From positions 744,001 through 808,000 of the forward strand of contig MU004183.1 in the NCBI GenBank assembly GCA_010093605.1: a DNA stretch of 64,000 nucleotides, written 5' to 3'. Both the position numbers and the translations under genes were made by a program. Of the stretch, positions 10,709 through 20,994 are shown piece by piece. Positions within the stretch are counted from its first letter, which is position 1, and each line of letters opens with the position of its first letter. Source of the stretch: Lophium mytilinum (Eukaryota > Ascomycota > Dothideomycetes > Mytilinidiales > Mytilinidiaceae). Below the pieces are notes generated by a model. The model was given only the letters and a program-made list of their open reading frames with translations, was not told the DNA's origin and did no database searches.

Positions 10709-11481
10709 ATGGCTACTGCAAAAACGAAAGATGAGGAACTGGCCCTTCCTTCATTCTGGGATCAACGTTATCTCAACTCTGACGGGGAGCATCCTACACA
10801 TGAATGGTTCAAGACCTTCGAAAGCCTCAAGCCGTTCTTCACCAAGCACCTCTTAGCCAAAAAAGCCCCCGATACTAGTCCATGTATCCTTCATCTTGGA
10901 TGTGGGGATAGTGTGAGTAATTCGCATCTCTTTCAACCCTGCGGAGCTGATTTATTCGTGCTCTTCCGCTGGAGTAGACCATCCCAATCGACCTACTTTC
11001 ACTAGGTTATGAGAATCAGACATGCATCGACTTCTCGAGTGTCGTGATACAGCTTATGTCACAGCGCCATGCGGACAAACCCAAGCTGAAATGGGCTGTC
11101 GGAGATGTGCAAGACATGCCCCAAATTCTGACTGGAGCAGTCGACGTCGCTTTTGATAAAGGTACATTGGACGCGATGATATCGGGCAGTCTTTGGGATC
11201 CGCCAGATCCGGTCAAGACAATGATCAAACGCTACATAGACGAGGTAGCTACCTTGAGGGTTTCCTTAGCCGTCAGCTCTTGTGCTGACTGTTAGTAGGT
11301 TGTCCGTGTTCTGAAGCCTGGAGGTCTCTTTCTTTATATCACATATCGCCAGCCGCACTTCATGAAGCCTTTCCTAACGCGCGAGAGGATCTGGGATTTG
11401 ATAGTCGAAGATCTGGAGGACGAGAAAGGGTCATTTGGCTACTTTGGGTTCATAATGACCAAGGCCGGTGACTCTCCGTAG
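10709..11481 (+). CDS. SAM-dependent methyltransferase, METTL13/EEF1AKMT4 type
   Basis: Exons 10709-10912, 10978-11244 and 11299-11481 (all phase 0) encode 217 residues. The N-terminus has the family hallmark LPSFWDQRY, followed by motif I HLGCGDST (SAM-binding glycine loop, built across the first splice site), an acidic-loop segment YENQTCIDFS, the motif DVAFDKGTLDAM and the VLKPGGLFLYITY strand. The family methylates lysines, and known relatives modify elongation factor 1A; that substrate is inferred here. No targeting signal is seen, so it is probably cytosolic. The start is the ATG in CGCGATGGCTACT, which puts the family hallmark near residue 12 as usual. Divergent from the TMEM135-like gene. 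Confidence 0.85.
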
Positions 11482-12005
11482 GCAAAAGCTAGGTCTAGAC
11501 TCTCTAGCATTACCCAATTCCCGTACACGATGTGCAGCTGGATATTAGTCTTCTTTAGATACCCTAGACCAAATCCGAAGCCCGGTTGCATTTCAAGATC
11601 TTACGTCTCGTCCCTAAAAGATTATCTGTCGTCTGCTCTATCGACGATCCCCAACTCACAACCTCTGCGTACCTATATCCTTAAGCTATAGAACTCGAAC
11701 CCCGCTGTGCAAAGAAGCGGCTAATGAGTACGCTCCATCCACACGAATTCGGTACCCTGTGCCTTCCTGTGCGCCTCTTTGCCGGATAAGATTCCCAACG
11801 ACAAACATTATAGGCTGAGGAAATTATCAACAGAATGGTTTACGTAGTATACCCTCTGACCTTGAGGCTCTTTAGCTTCGATAATTGCCCAATCCATCGC
11901 TGCCTCCACAACAGCAAGCATGTTCCGCTGCTTCTCTCATCGATATCTCTATTGGGGCTTGAGCATAGAAATGTCATGTCGTTGATTTCAAACACCCGTT
12001 TCCTC

Positions 12006-12166
12006 TCAGTCCTCGTGGCCCTCCCGTTCAGTAGTTCTGTCATTGGAGTATGGATACTCAGGACAGCGCTTCTCGTAAAACACAGCAAAGGCAAGACCGA
12101 TTGCAATGAGAGCGAGGCCCCAGAGAAGTTTGACCAGTCAGGAAAGAAGTCCTCGTCGATATCCAT
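12006..12166 (-). pseudogene. Possible small one-pass membrane protein interrupted by a frameshift
   Basis: From ATG at 12166 the first 11-12 codons read as an acidic start (MDIDEDFFPDW). Immediately afterwards the coherent frame changes: the shifted frame gives KLLWGLALIAIGLAFAVFY, a textbook membrane helix, then a charged tail ending at TGA 12006-12008. No AG acceptor lies between the two parts, so splicing does not explain the change; an indel does. It may be a real decayed gene, a sequencing error or chance. Confidence 0.35.
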
Positions 12167-12411
12167 TTATTATGGGTACCTTTGTTGTCTTGCTTCTGGT
12201 TGGAATACAAAAATAATTGGGTTGATGAGAGAGTCCTTCCGTGCGCTGCGTGGTGAAATCGTAAGGTTAGATCATTCTTCATCTTGCTTGAACGCAATCA
12301 TTAAGTACAGACGCTTTGCCATGATGTGTTTGATAATCAAACATAATCAACACACGCAGTGTTTTCTCGAATGAAAATGCATTTCGTAGTAGGTAACATC
12401 AGTTGAATGTA

Positions 12412-12419
12412 TCACGTGA
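12412..12419. promoter_or_regulatory. TCACGTGA E-box upstream of ARP8
   Basis: Palindromic bHLH-type site; its CACGTG core ends 126 bp before the ARP8 ATG. Position and sequence match the boxes upstream of the genes at 1465, 15522 and 31757. Confidence 0.5.
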
Positions 12420-12543
12420 CGTAAACACCTCAATCAAGCAACCGCTATCGACCGAGAAATCCAAACTGAAAGTTTAAGATGAGAAGACTAAGCTATTCAG
12501 ACAATAGCACGCAGAGGACTTGTCACATCACTCCGAAAGTAAA

Positions 12544-15162
12544 ATGGAAGAAGCACCGCCGCGGTTGATCCGCGGTCTTAGCGGGAATGCCTCAACACCA
12601 ACCACCAACGTTGGACATGCGCCACGAAACATCGCGAAGTCTGCCGTCTTTCACCCCACCACTCCAGACCACGCCCACGCTGCCTACACACCCTTCGGAA
12701 AGTTTGCCGTACAGGATCACAAGCACTTGACCAAGATGGTGGTGAAGAAATCGGGGAAAGCCCTTCTAAGGGAAGAAGGTTGGAGTAGCTTCACGGTTCC
12801 TACAGCATTGCCCGCTAACAACCACATAGGCTTAGAAAGGACGGACAATGACCTGGACCTTACCTCGTGGCCTGTAGTGAATATGATCAACCAGAAAAAC
12901 TATTATACGTGAGTGGTATCTTGCGCCTGCTCTCTCTCTCTCTACAAATATTACAGCTTCTGACATTGCTGCGTCTGCAGAGAGTTCCTCAAGAGAGACG
13001 ACCAATTCCTTGCATATCGTAGCCAGAACGAAGAGGCTAGAAGTCGGATGATCAAGGAGGCTAGGGATAAGGACCGAGCACTTGCGCAGTCGAGTCGCGT
13101 GGGCGAGGATGGAGCAGTGGACGCAGTGGACGACCCGTCAACAGAAGAAGCCATTGCTGCGCTGGGCTCTAAGGAAGCATACGCCTCCAAGCTGATAGTC
13201 CTACACGTGGGTAGCCAGAACCTACGGATAGGACTGGGGACCGATGCACTGCCCAAGACAATGCCCATGGTGATTGCGAGGAAATGGAGGCAGAATGAAG
13301 CAGAAGAGAACGGCGGAGAACCCAAACCGAAGAGACTAAAACGGGACGAAGACTATACACAAGAGGATTCGGACAAAGCGTATGACAATTGGTTCGGGGA
13401 AGATGTAAGCCCCCTCCGCCATACAGTATCGCGACCAGCTTCTAATCATTCCAAACAGTTTGACAGCCAATATGCCACCATGGCTTCCGAATTGAGAGTG
13501 CGAATGCGAAACAACAAGCGGCGGGTATTACCGAACTCGAGGGAAGTTATTGCTAATTTCAACCGCAAATCGGTCCCAGACACAATAACAGAACACAATG
13601 ATCCAGACCGTGTGGACTGGACTGAGATCCCGCGAAATCCCAAAGAAGCGCCCGATTTCGTGATAGGCGAAGCCGCACTTCGCATTCCCGAAAAGTCGAT
13701 ACCACGCTACAAACTTTTCTGGCCCATACAATACGGCTGGTTCAACGAACAGGACTACACTACCAGGAACCAGCTTTACCACGATATTTCCCGCATTTTC
13801 GAAGAAGCCTTCAAGTCACAAATCGGTATCAAGGACCTCAAGGAGCTCGCAAATTACAATTGTGTATTCATAATACCCGATTTGTACGAGCGGACTTATG
13901 TCACCATGATGCTCGACATTCTCTTGCGTGATCTTGGGCTGGGCAAGGTCTGCCTACAACAAGAAAGCCTTTCGGCGACTTTTGGAGCTGGCTACTCGAT
14001 ATCTTGCATTGTTGACATTGGAGCCCAGAAGACCACCGTGTGCTGTGTCGACGAAGGATTGTGTCTGGAGGAGTCTAGAGTAAATGTCAAGTACGGTGGA
14101 GCCGACGTGTCTGAGACGTTTATGAGGATGTTGCTTCACGACAACTTTCCTTATTCCGACATAAACCTAAAACGGAGGTATGATTGGATATTGGCAGAAG
14201 AGTTAAAGCGCAAATTTGTCTCGATCAAGGATTCTGACGTCGTAGTGAGGACCTGGGAGTTCCACCTGCGAGCATCGGGTCAAGATACGAGAAAATACAT
14301 ATTTAAAACCTACGACGCAACAGCTCTGGCGCCCATGGTAAGTAGAATGACCTTTCCAAGATTGCTTCCTAGACTAAGTCATACGCAGGGATACTTCAAG
14401 CCCTCAATATTCGATCATTCCCAGAAGCTGAACAGACGACGCAATTTCATTCCTCGGTCTGTGGACTTGTATGACGGATCACCGAACGATCCGATATCAA
14501 TTGCCCAGATCGAAGTCGTCGATTTTGCAGCAGGAAAGTCAACCACCGAAAACGGTGCTCTGCCCGACGTTGCCAATGCAGCACAAGTCAACTCCACGCC
14601 TAGCAAAGAAAGGCCATTCAGCCTTCTAAGTCGCTTGAACGATGTAGAGCTAACCCCGAGATCCTCTGTCGCGGGATCACCCGGACCTGAAGGTACTCCG
14701 AATCCTGATAGAGACACGCCCGCCGCTGGAGATATCGACAAGCCGTCAATATTCCATGATCCTGTCCTCGAAAAAACCAAGGTTGCCGAAGAGCGTGACA
14801 AGGTCCTACCAATCATGCCCCTTGACCTTGCCATCATGACGTCTATCTCGCAGGGCGCGCGCGGTGACGACCGGAAGATGAGAGATTTCTTTGGTGGAAT
14901 CATGCTGATTGGAGGCGGCAGCAAGGTTCCTGGTGTAGGCGAATTCCTCGAGGAACGCCTGAGGGAGCTAAAACCCGGTTTTCAGAAGGAGATACTGGTC
15001 GGTCGCCCACCAAGGGAGATCGATGAACAGGTGCTGATCTGGAAGGGCGGGAGTGTCTTCGGAAAGCTGTCGTCCAGCGGCAACGACAGCTGGATCAGCC
15101 GTGGGGAATACGACATGCTTGGATCGAGGTTGCTGGTCAACAAATGCATGTTTGCATGGTAG
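12544..15162 (+). CDS. ARP8: Actin-related protein 8, INO80 chromatin-remodelling subunit
   Basis: Exons 12544-12908, 12981-13404, 13459-14337 and 14389-15162 give 813 residues. The sequence follows Arp8: a disordered N-terminus, KLIVLHVGSQNLRIGLGTD (first actin phosphate loop), a long insertion with LRVRMRNNKRRVLPN and HNDPDRVDWTEIP, the core YNCVFIIPDLYERTYV, the second phosphate loop SCIVDIGAQKTTVCCVDEG, a Ser/Pro-rich insertion, and near the end IMLIGGGSKVPG and VLIWKGGSVFGKL. Arp8 binds nucleosomal and linker DNA with Arp4 and actin in the INO80 nuclear remodeller. Introns 2 (54 nt) and 3 (51 nt) are multiples of three without stops, so unspliced product would stay in frame; I treat them as introns because both have good splice signals and the actin fold reads on (APM-GYFKPSIFD). 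The start is the first ATG of the frame. Confidence 0.92.
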
Positions 15163-15388
15163 TCGCAGGTGGTCTATCGGCATAGGAGCCATTTGTAGTA
15201 GACTATCATAAGAGATGTGATTTATTGAATATCTCAACTATTGAACGAACGTATGGCAGTCGTACCTCTTCTGCTCTTCACTTAATCTCGCAATACGTCT
15301 TACTCTGTGTTACTGCTACTAACTAAATAGGATCGAGCTCCAGCGCAAAATGCTAGACTATCTCGATTAGAGGCAGCCTGGTACAGTG

Positions 15389-15394
15389 CACGTG
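15389..15394. promoter_or_regulatory. CACGTG box upstream of PAF1
   Basis: GCACGTGATC context; the core ends 128 bp before the PAF1 start codon, in the 359-bp ARP8-PAF1 intergenic region. Same core and distance as three other promoters here. Confidence 0.45.
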
Positions 15395-15521
15395 ATCAGA
15401 GAGCCGCCGAAGTAAACCCGCCCGAACGGGAACCGCAGTCTTTCACTAACGACGCGCATTTCACTTTCAAGAAAGATTCCAACAACCCAATTTGCCAACC
15501 GTTCAACCCTCATCCACCACC

Positions 15522-16936
15522 ATGGCGAACTCATCCAGTCGCCCGACTTACCATCAAGACTACATCGCGCGCATCCGATATTCAAACGCCCTACCGCCTC
15601 CACCATGTCCCCCGAAGCTCCTCGAGATTCCCAATACTGGCCTTGCGAGCGGCCAATACACATCAGCCGGCTTTGCCTCGCGCTTAGCACGAGAGCAGCC
15701 ATTGAACATTGAAGCAGATGCGGAGCTTGGTATGCCCATAGACCTCGTCGGTCTGCCGGGTGTCTTCGATGGCAATGAGAGCGGTTTGTGATCTCCAACT
15801 TCTAGCTACGAGGGCATCAAACTGACAACATATTAGCAATCCATTTCTTGGACACTCCACCAGTCCTCCATCCCCGCGACGCACTCCTCATCCGTCCTCT
15901 GGCTTCAATAGGGAAGCCCGCGTCCGGCGCAACCGGCGTCAGTTTCCTCAGACGAACCGAGTACATCACCTCCGCTGCGGGAGGCGGCTCGCGCTTCGAG
16001 TCCAGCAGCTCCAGCAACACGGTGCGAGCACGCAGCACCAAGCGGCGGCGCGCCGACATGTCCAAGGACGACCCCATCCACATCATTCGGTCCATTGCGA
16101 AGGGTTTCGATCTCGCATACCCCCAAGACGCCTACCTAGGCCCAGACTCCAGCGCCAACATCCGCGCCGCAGAGATCACGCCCGAGGAGCGGAAAGCTTG
16201 GAGGCAGCCCGTGCACCCGATGAAGCCCGACGTCAAGCTCCTCGACAGCTACCCCATCCTCCCAGACCTCAACGCGATCCCAGACGGCGGCGCGTACATG
16301 ATCCTGAAGTTCAACGCGTGCCCTGTGAAGGCGTCAGACAAGTACGACGAGCGCATCGACGTCGCCGTGCTGCGGCCGCTGGACCCCACGCCCGAGCTAC
16401 TCGAGCGCCTCAAGGCCCAGCAGGCCGAAGCTGAGGTCGATCCCTCGAGGCCGCCGCCGGAAGTGGAACGGGACTACGAGTTCTTCCTCCCCTCGAACGC
16501 GGACAAGGTACGCGGCATCAAGCGTAACTTCGGCGTCTTAGATCCCGACAATGTCGACTTCGACAACGACGACGAGCCGCCCACGTTCAGGTACGACCGG
16601 GTCCGAGCCTTTGAAACCCATAAGCAGAGCGGGGACGCGAACGACGCGTACAGCGAGCAGGTCGCGCTTGTGCTGCATGATCCGGATGCGCAGGAGCCGC
16701 AGCGCACCGAGCCGCTTCAGAAGGCCGCTTACTACTATCCGATCCGCATGCGTACGCTTATTCGGCCCCAGCGTCCTGGTATCGGGGGCAGGTTGCAGCA
16801 AAGCCAGTCTGGCGGTGAGCCTGAGGAGAAGGTTGATCAGCTCTTGCTCCGAGGCACGTCGCCAGCAGCGGAGAATGCGGAGGCGAGGGCAGAGTTTGTG
16901 GCGAAGTATGATATGCAGGTTCCAGTCGAGGGCTGA
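15522..16936 (+). CDS. PAF1: RNA polymerase II-associated factor 1 (Paf1)
   Basis: Exons 15522-15783 and 15837-16936 (53-nt intron) give 453 residues. The N-terminus DYIARIRYSNALPPPPCPPKLL is the hallmark of Paf1, followed by the conserved PIDLVGLPGVFDG and, after the intron, HFLDTPPVLHPRDALLIRPL. The C-terminal half is charged, with RGIKRNFGVLDPDNVDFDND and YYYPIRMRTLIRPQRPG. Paf1 is the scaffold subunit of the nuclear Paf1 complex with Leo1, Ctr9, Cdc73 and Rtf1, which travels with RNA polymerase II and supports H2B ubiquitylation and H3K4/K36 methylation. The length is close to that of yeast Paf1 (445). It lies 359 bp downstream of ARP8 on the same strand. The start ATG has a good Kozak-like context (ACCATGG). 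Confidence 0.93.
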
Positions 16937-17480
16937 ACGCAGAACCTAGTGGAACGATCCGTCTATTTGATACTTTTGAGCATCCATCTTGGTGCATTGC
17001 GCTGGCGTAGGAATTGGAGACGGTCACTTGTCTGAAACTTTTACTCTACTTGAATGATACCACTTTCAGCCATCAGAGTCCTGGATATACAAGCTGCTGC
17101 GAGTATTGCTGAGAAGAGAATGAGAGTTTTATTTTGAGCTTCACGTGTGCAATTGTGAATATTTTAGTTATTTGAGTTTCTTGTATTGATTCTGAGCTCC
17201 ACTAAATGCAATCAGGATGGGATATCGAATCCAGCATCCGCTCCTCGCTAGCAATGCTGCCAAGAAAAAAGACTGCGGACAGAAAACCTCCAAAGCGCCA
17301 GATAATGCTATCCCAAACACCCTTTTATGCATGACGGCGACGACAAAAGGGAACCAAACAAGAACGCCTGTTCGCTGTGCCAGCAGCTCTAATGCACGCC
17401 CTCTACCGCGCCAGTAACGCGCTGATTACAACATCCCACCAGTTTTTTTCTCGCCTCTCTTCTCGCTCTCATACCCCCTT
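16937..17480. other. 3' region between convergent genes
   Basis: About 540 bp between the ends of PAF1 and the minus-strand gene at 17481. AT-rich 3'-UTR-like sequence; nothing else seen. Confidence 0.5.
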
Positions 17481-19277
17481 CTAACCCCTCGACCTCGCCC
17501 TCTTCCCGCGCCCACACTCCTTCCGACTCAGCGGCTCCTCGGGCATCACCCACCCCCTCAACCGCTTCGCCTCTCGCTTCTCCGACAAATTCGGCTTCGG
17601 CACCCACGCATCCTTCTCCAGACAGTTCTGCCGGCTCAGCGCCGCCGGCCCGCCGACATCCATGCGCCAGCTGCCCGACATGCCCGGCAGCGGGTTCTCC
17701 TTGGCCAGCATATGCAGATACCACAGCGCGAGGCCGGCTGTCATCTGCAGCGAGCCAGTCTCCGGGTGAACGCCATGCGTGCTGAGGCGGATCGGCGCCG
17801 AGAGCTCCAGATACCCGAAGATGGGGACAGCGGCGTTGGCGTTGACGGTGGTCGGGTCCGGGGTCGTGGCGGACGAGGGCCCGCCGCAGCGCACGACGAG
17901 CAGCTCGATCTCGGTCAGGATGAAGCCGTAGCGGCAGCCGTGCTCGCGCATGACGCGGTGCAGCTGCGCGAGGCCCTGAAGGTAGTGGACCTGCTTGTTG
18001 GGGGCCTCGGAGCGCATGCCCGTGTTCCACTGGTCGTAGGCTTTGACGAGCCCGACGACGCGGCCGCGGCCGTCGCCGAAGATGGTCTTTTCGTAGTCGG
18101 AGAGGTAGTTGGATACGAATTCGGGCTGTTGGCGGGAGCCGGGCGGGGAGGGGGTCGCGCGCATCATCATGTGCGTATTGCCTTGGGAGACTTTGAGCGC
18201 GGCGTTGACTTTGGCGGCGTAGTAGTCGCGGCAGAGGTCGTGTAGTTGGGACTCGGTTTCGGGTTGCATGTTGGGGCGGGTGGGGGTGGGAAGGGCGGTG
18301 GACGGGACATCGACGCTGAGGAGGGAGAGGAAACCAGGGACGGCGCTGATGGTTTGGATGTTGAAGTCGGTCCAGCTGCGGAGGTTGCGAATGTCCCACC
18401 AGAAGTGGGTGTGGATGCCGCGAGGGGGACTCGTGATACGACGGACGAGAGCCGGAGAGGGGTTGGATCCGGTCAGGTACTCGAGAAGGGTGGTCGTCTG
18501 TGTAGGCTGGGTGAACATCTCATACTGAAGCTCAGCCGCAAGCGGGTACTGAACAGCAGGTGCAGGAGAAAAGTCGGTAACTGAATACTCTGACGATATA
18601 GTCCGCGACATATGAGATACCTCATGAACCTCCGACGGGTATGTGGTTGGGAGAGCAGTGACGAGGTTCAATGCCGGTGGCGCAGCGCTGGAAGCAGTTA
18701 CGTAGCTGGGCATCTGGCGGTAGGTAGGATAGCCAAAGCGCCCAATCACAGACTCATCGACGCTTCCAGCGGAGCTAGAACGAGCGTGGCCGCGAATGGC
18801 GGACGCAGAGTGGGATCGTCCATGGGCGACCATGGAGGGACGTCGCGACGAGGGGGTGAAGGTAATAGGGGAATTAAGAGCCGAGTGGAAGGCAACATCA
18901 TAAGGAGAAGCCACCGTAGAGGCAGGAGAGTCAAGGCCGTTGTTAGGAGGGCTTGTTGCGCGACGTATTAAAGACTGTGGGCGCGAGTATGGGTTGAAGG
19001 TTGAGGCATAGCCAATGCTAGTGTTAGACGTCGTCCGGCGATGTCTAACGGGACCTCCGGTGGGCTCGGTGATTTGGTCTTGCGGTCTGACCTTGGGTAG
19101 GAGGAGAGGGCCATGCTGTCTGATGGGAGAGCGAGGCGGCGTAGTGGAAGAGGTGTTGACAGAGTCAGGTGACGAGTCGTGAGACATATAGGTGCCATCT
19201 GAAGAGTTGCGGCTGTGGGCACTGTTTGGGATGTAGGCAAAGGTCGCCGAGGGCGGCGTGGTTTGACGAGAGTACAT
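17481..19277 (-). CDS. Conserved-looking fungal protein of unknown function
   Basis: A single uninterrupted frame of 598 residues; I do not recognise the family. Residues 1-200 are low in complexity (Ser, Thr, Pro, Arg) and look disordered. From about residue 235 the sequence becomes globular, with aromatic-rich blocks such as GIHTHFWWDIRNLRSWTDF, YLSDYEKTIFGDG, KAYDQWNTGMRSEAP, MREHGCRYGFILTEIELL and TAGLALWYLHMLAKENP. The C-terminus is strongly basic (KECGRGKRARSRG), possibly a nuclear signal. The segment around GYLELSAPIRL and RYGFILTEIELLVVRC loosely recalls kinase-like proteins that assess full-length fungal nuclear factors, but catalytic motifs are not visible. The opposite strand is open over several hundred bases because of GC-rich codon choice and is not taken as a gene. 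The start is the first ATG of the frame and a 1.7-kb upstream region follows. Confidence 0.75.
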   Translation of the reverse strand: MYSRQTTPPSATFAYIPNSAHSRNSSDGTYMSHDSSPDSVNTSSTTPPRSPIRQHGPLLLPKVRPQDQITEPTGGPVRHRRTTSNTSIGYASTFNPYSRPQSLIRRATSPPNNGLDSPASTVASPYDVAFHSALNSPITFTPSSRRPSMVAHGRSHSASAIRGHARSSSAGSVDESVIGRFGYPTYRQMPSYVTASSAAPPALNLVTALPTTYPSEVHEVSHMSRTISSEYSVTDFSPAPAVQYPLAAELQYEMFTQPTQTTTLLEYLTGSNPSPALVRRITSPPRGIHTHFWWDIRNLRSWTDFNIQTISAVPGFLSLLSVDVPSTALPTPTRPNMQPETESQLHDLCRDYYAAKVNAALKVSQGNTHMMMRATPSPPGSRQQPEFVSNYLSDYEKTIFGDGRGRVVGLVKAYDQWNTGMRSEAPNKQVHYLQGLAQLHRVMREHGCRYGFILTEIELLVVRCGGPSSATTPDPTTVNANAAVPIFGYLELSAPIRLSTHGVHPETGSLQMTAGLALWYLHMLAKENPLPGMSGSWRMDVGGPAALSRQNCLEKDAWVPKPNLSEKREAKRLRGWVMPEEPLSRKECGRGKRARSRG

Positions 19278-20994
19278 TGTGATGGGATTGCTGCCAGACT
19301 AAAGGGACCATGAGAAAGTGCACACGACGGGAGTGAGCCAATGACTTACGCAATGCTTCAGTGTAGTGTTTGAGTTTGAGGATTAGGAATATGGATTAAG
19401 TGGAGGCCGGCTCCGAGTGGACAAGGACAAGACTGGAAATGGAAATTGAAATGGAAATGGAAAGACAAATGAGACTCGTTGTCTCGTAAGGCAGACTCGC
19501 AAGATAAGTGATGGGGAGAAAGGCAGAGAGTGCGGCGAGGCTCTTACTTATCCTCAGGGAAATGAAGACCTGGCAGCCAAAGAATGTCGACGAGCAGGCG
19601 TTCGAGGCTAGCGGCACAACACGCTGAAACAACAGCACGAACGGCGGCCCGGCAGGCCCAAGGCGACTGTCACGACAGATCGGAGGCAGTGCGTGGTGCC
19701 ATCCCCAGATCGGGCGTGAAACGGAGCTCCCCCAACGACGGACACGCGGGTTTGGGCTAGCATTGGGGGTGCTCGGGCCTGAAACGACAGCTGTTCTTGC
19801 ACCTATGCGCTTAAGCCGTTGCAGCAGAGGCCAGAACGCATCGTGAGTGGCTGTATGGGGGAGTGGTCAGTCGGGGGGAGCATCCGGGTGCCAAGGTCTG
19901 GCGATGCGCTCTTGCAGGCGGCTGGCAAGATGAAACGGCGTCGGTCGGCGCCATGAAGTGGGCGCCCGTGGCGGTCATATTTTTGGGCCATGGGGAGATG
20001 CAGAGCGGTAGTTTCACGGGATCGCAGCGACTCAGCGTCGTGGAGTTGAGATTTGGCGGTTAGGTGTGGCGCCGTGCAATTGGACGAGCGAACCGACTCT
20101 CCCGCGCGCTGTGTGGCCAGCGCTGGGCCGATCCGTCTCGGCAGCAAGGAGCAGGCCACGGCTGGGCCTGTCGAAGCTTGGAGAGAACAAGCTGCAGCAA
20201 GCGTGCAGAACAGCGGCGGAGTCATCGACTGTCGTGGTCGTCATTGGACCAAAAAGCCCGCGGTTTCGAAACGGCTGCATATCGCAACGGTGACTCACAA
20301 CGACCTTCACGACTATAACACGTCCTGACGGAGCACCATCTTTTGACCGCTACAACGCGTGAACCGACGCGTCTGAAGCTGGAGCTTTCGGGGTCTCGCC
20401 GCTGCCCACATTGCAACACTCCTCAGTCCCTCAGCATTCGGCGCGGTGCCTCACTTCATGCGCTGCGTTGGCCTGAGAACCCGGCTCTTGTCCTTCCGAG
20501 TCTCCGCATGCGATGCCCGTCGTGGCAGCACCAGGCGCGCGTTGCGATTGGACCCCCCACACTCTGGGCCCAGCGGCTACTGAATGCTCGCTCTGACGTT
20601 GCAGCTGTTGACGCTGTGGTAGGGCTGTCGTTGGGATTTGCTTGCTGCTAAAAACAGCGCTTGAGCCTCACGATGCCCCCGACGTGGGCCATTTAGCGCC
20701 CGCAAGTGTTCCAAACAAAAATGCTTCCAAATATACCTCAAACCAGCCACGCGCCCTGTCCCTTAATGTCCCTAATCGGGACTTGCAATTGCCCCTAATT
20801 CCCGAATTTCCCGCAAGAGCCCCTAATACGTCTGGAAACGGCCATCGTCGCCGCCTGTGCCTCACCTCATTCTCAGGCCTCACCCTCGCTCAAGCTGGGT
20901 TACAGTGCCATTTCACTCTCACGACTCCTCCCCCTGGCATACGCGCCCGCCGATGGAAAAGAGCTCACTGACGTCGGCGCCGTGCCCATTTCTT
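19278..20994. other. 1.7-kb intergenic region upstream of the 19277 start
   Basis: No supported gene. It includes a short ATTTCC/GAAATG purine-biased run at 19436-19462 and a GC-rich segment full of short overlapping open frames on both strands (19.8-20.4 kb). CCCTAAT occurs three times between 20770 and 20830. Most likely promoter and 5' leader of the gene to the left plus the 3' region of the oxidoreductase. Confidence 0.45.

Larger units (their letters stand above)
11482..12543. other. Intergenic stretch, possibly with a small broken gene
   Basis: Just over 1 kb. A plus-strand open frame at 11835-12374 lacks coding character. The minus strand at 12006-12166 holds a candidate broken membrane protein (own entry). 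A TCACGTGA box at 12412-12419 belongs to the next gene's promoter. Confidence 0.45.

Noticed and set aside
11690-11715. A GGTTCGAGTTC-like T-arm on the minus strand suggesting a tRNA
   Set aside because: No pairing T stem, acceptor stem, D arm or anticodon arm can be folded around it.
11835-12374. A 179-codon plus-strand frame
   Set aside because: No family, domain or codon pattern; it overlaps a better minus-strand candidate and AT-rich intergenic sequence.
12932-12944. CT microsatellite in the first ARP8 intron
   Set aside because: Only about six dinucleotide units, within the normal pyrimidine-rich range for a fungal intron.
20770-20830. Three CCCTAAT motifs resembling telomere-type repeats
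   Set aside because: Spaced irregularly within unique sequence and flanked by genes; not a tandem telomeric array.
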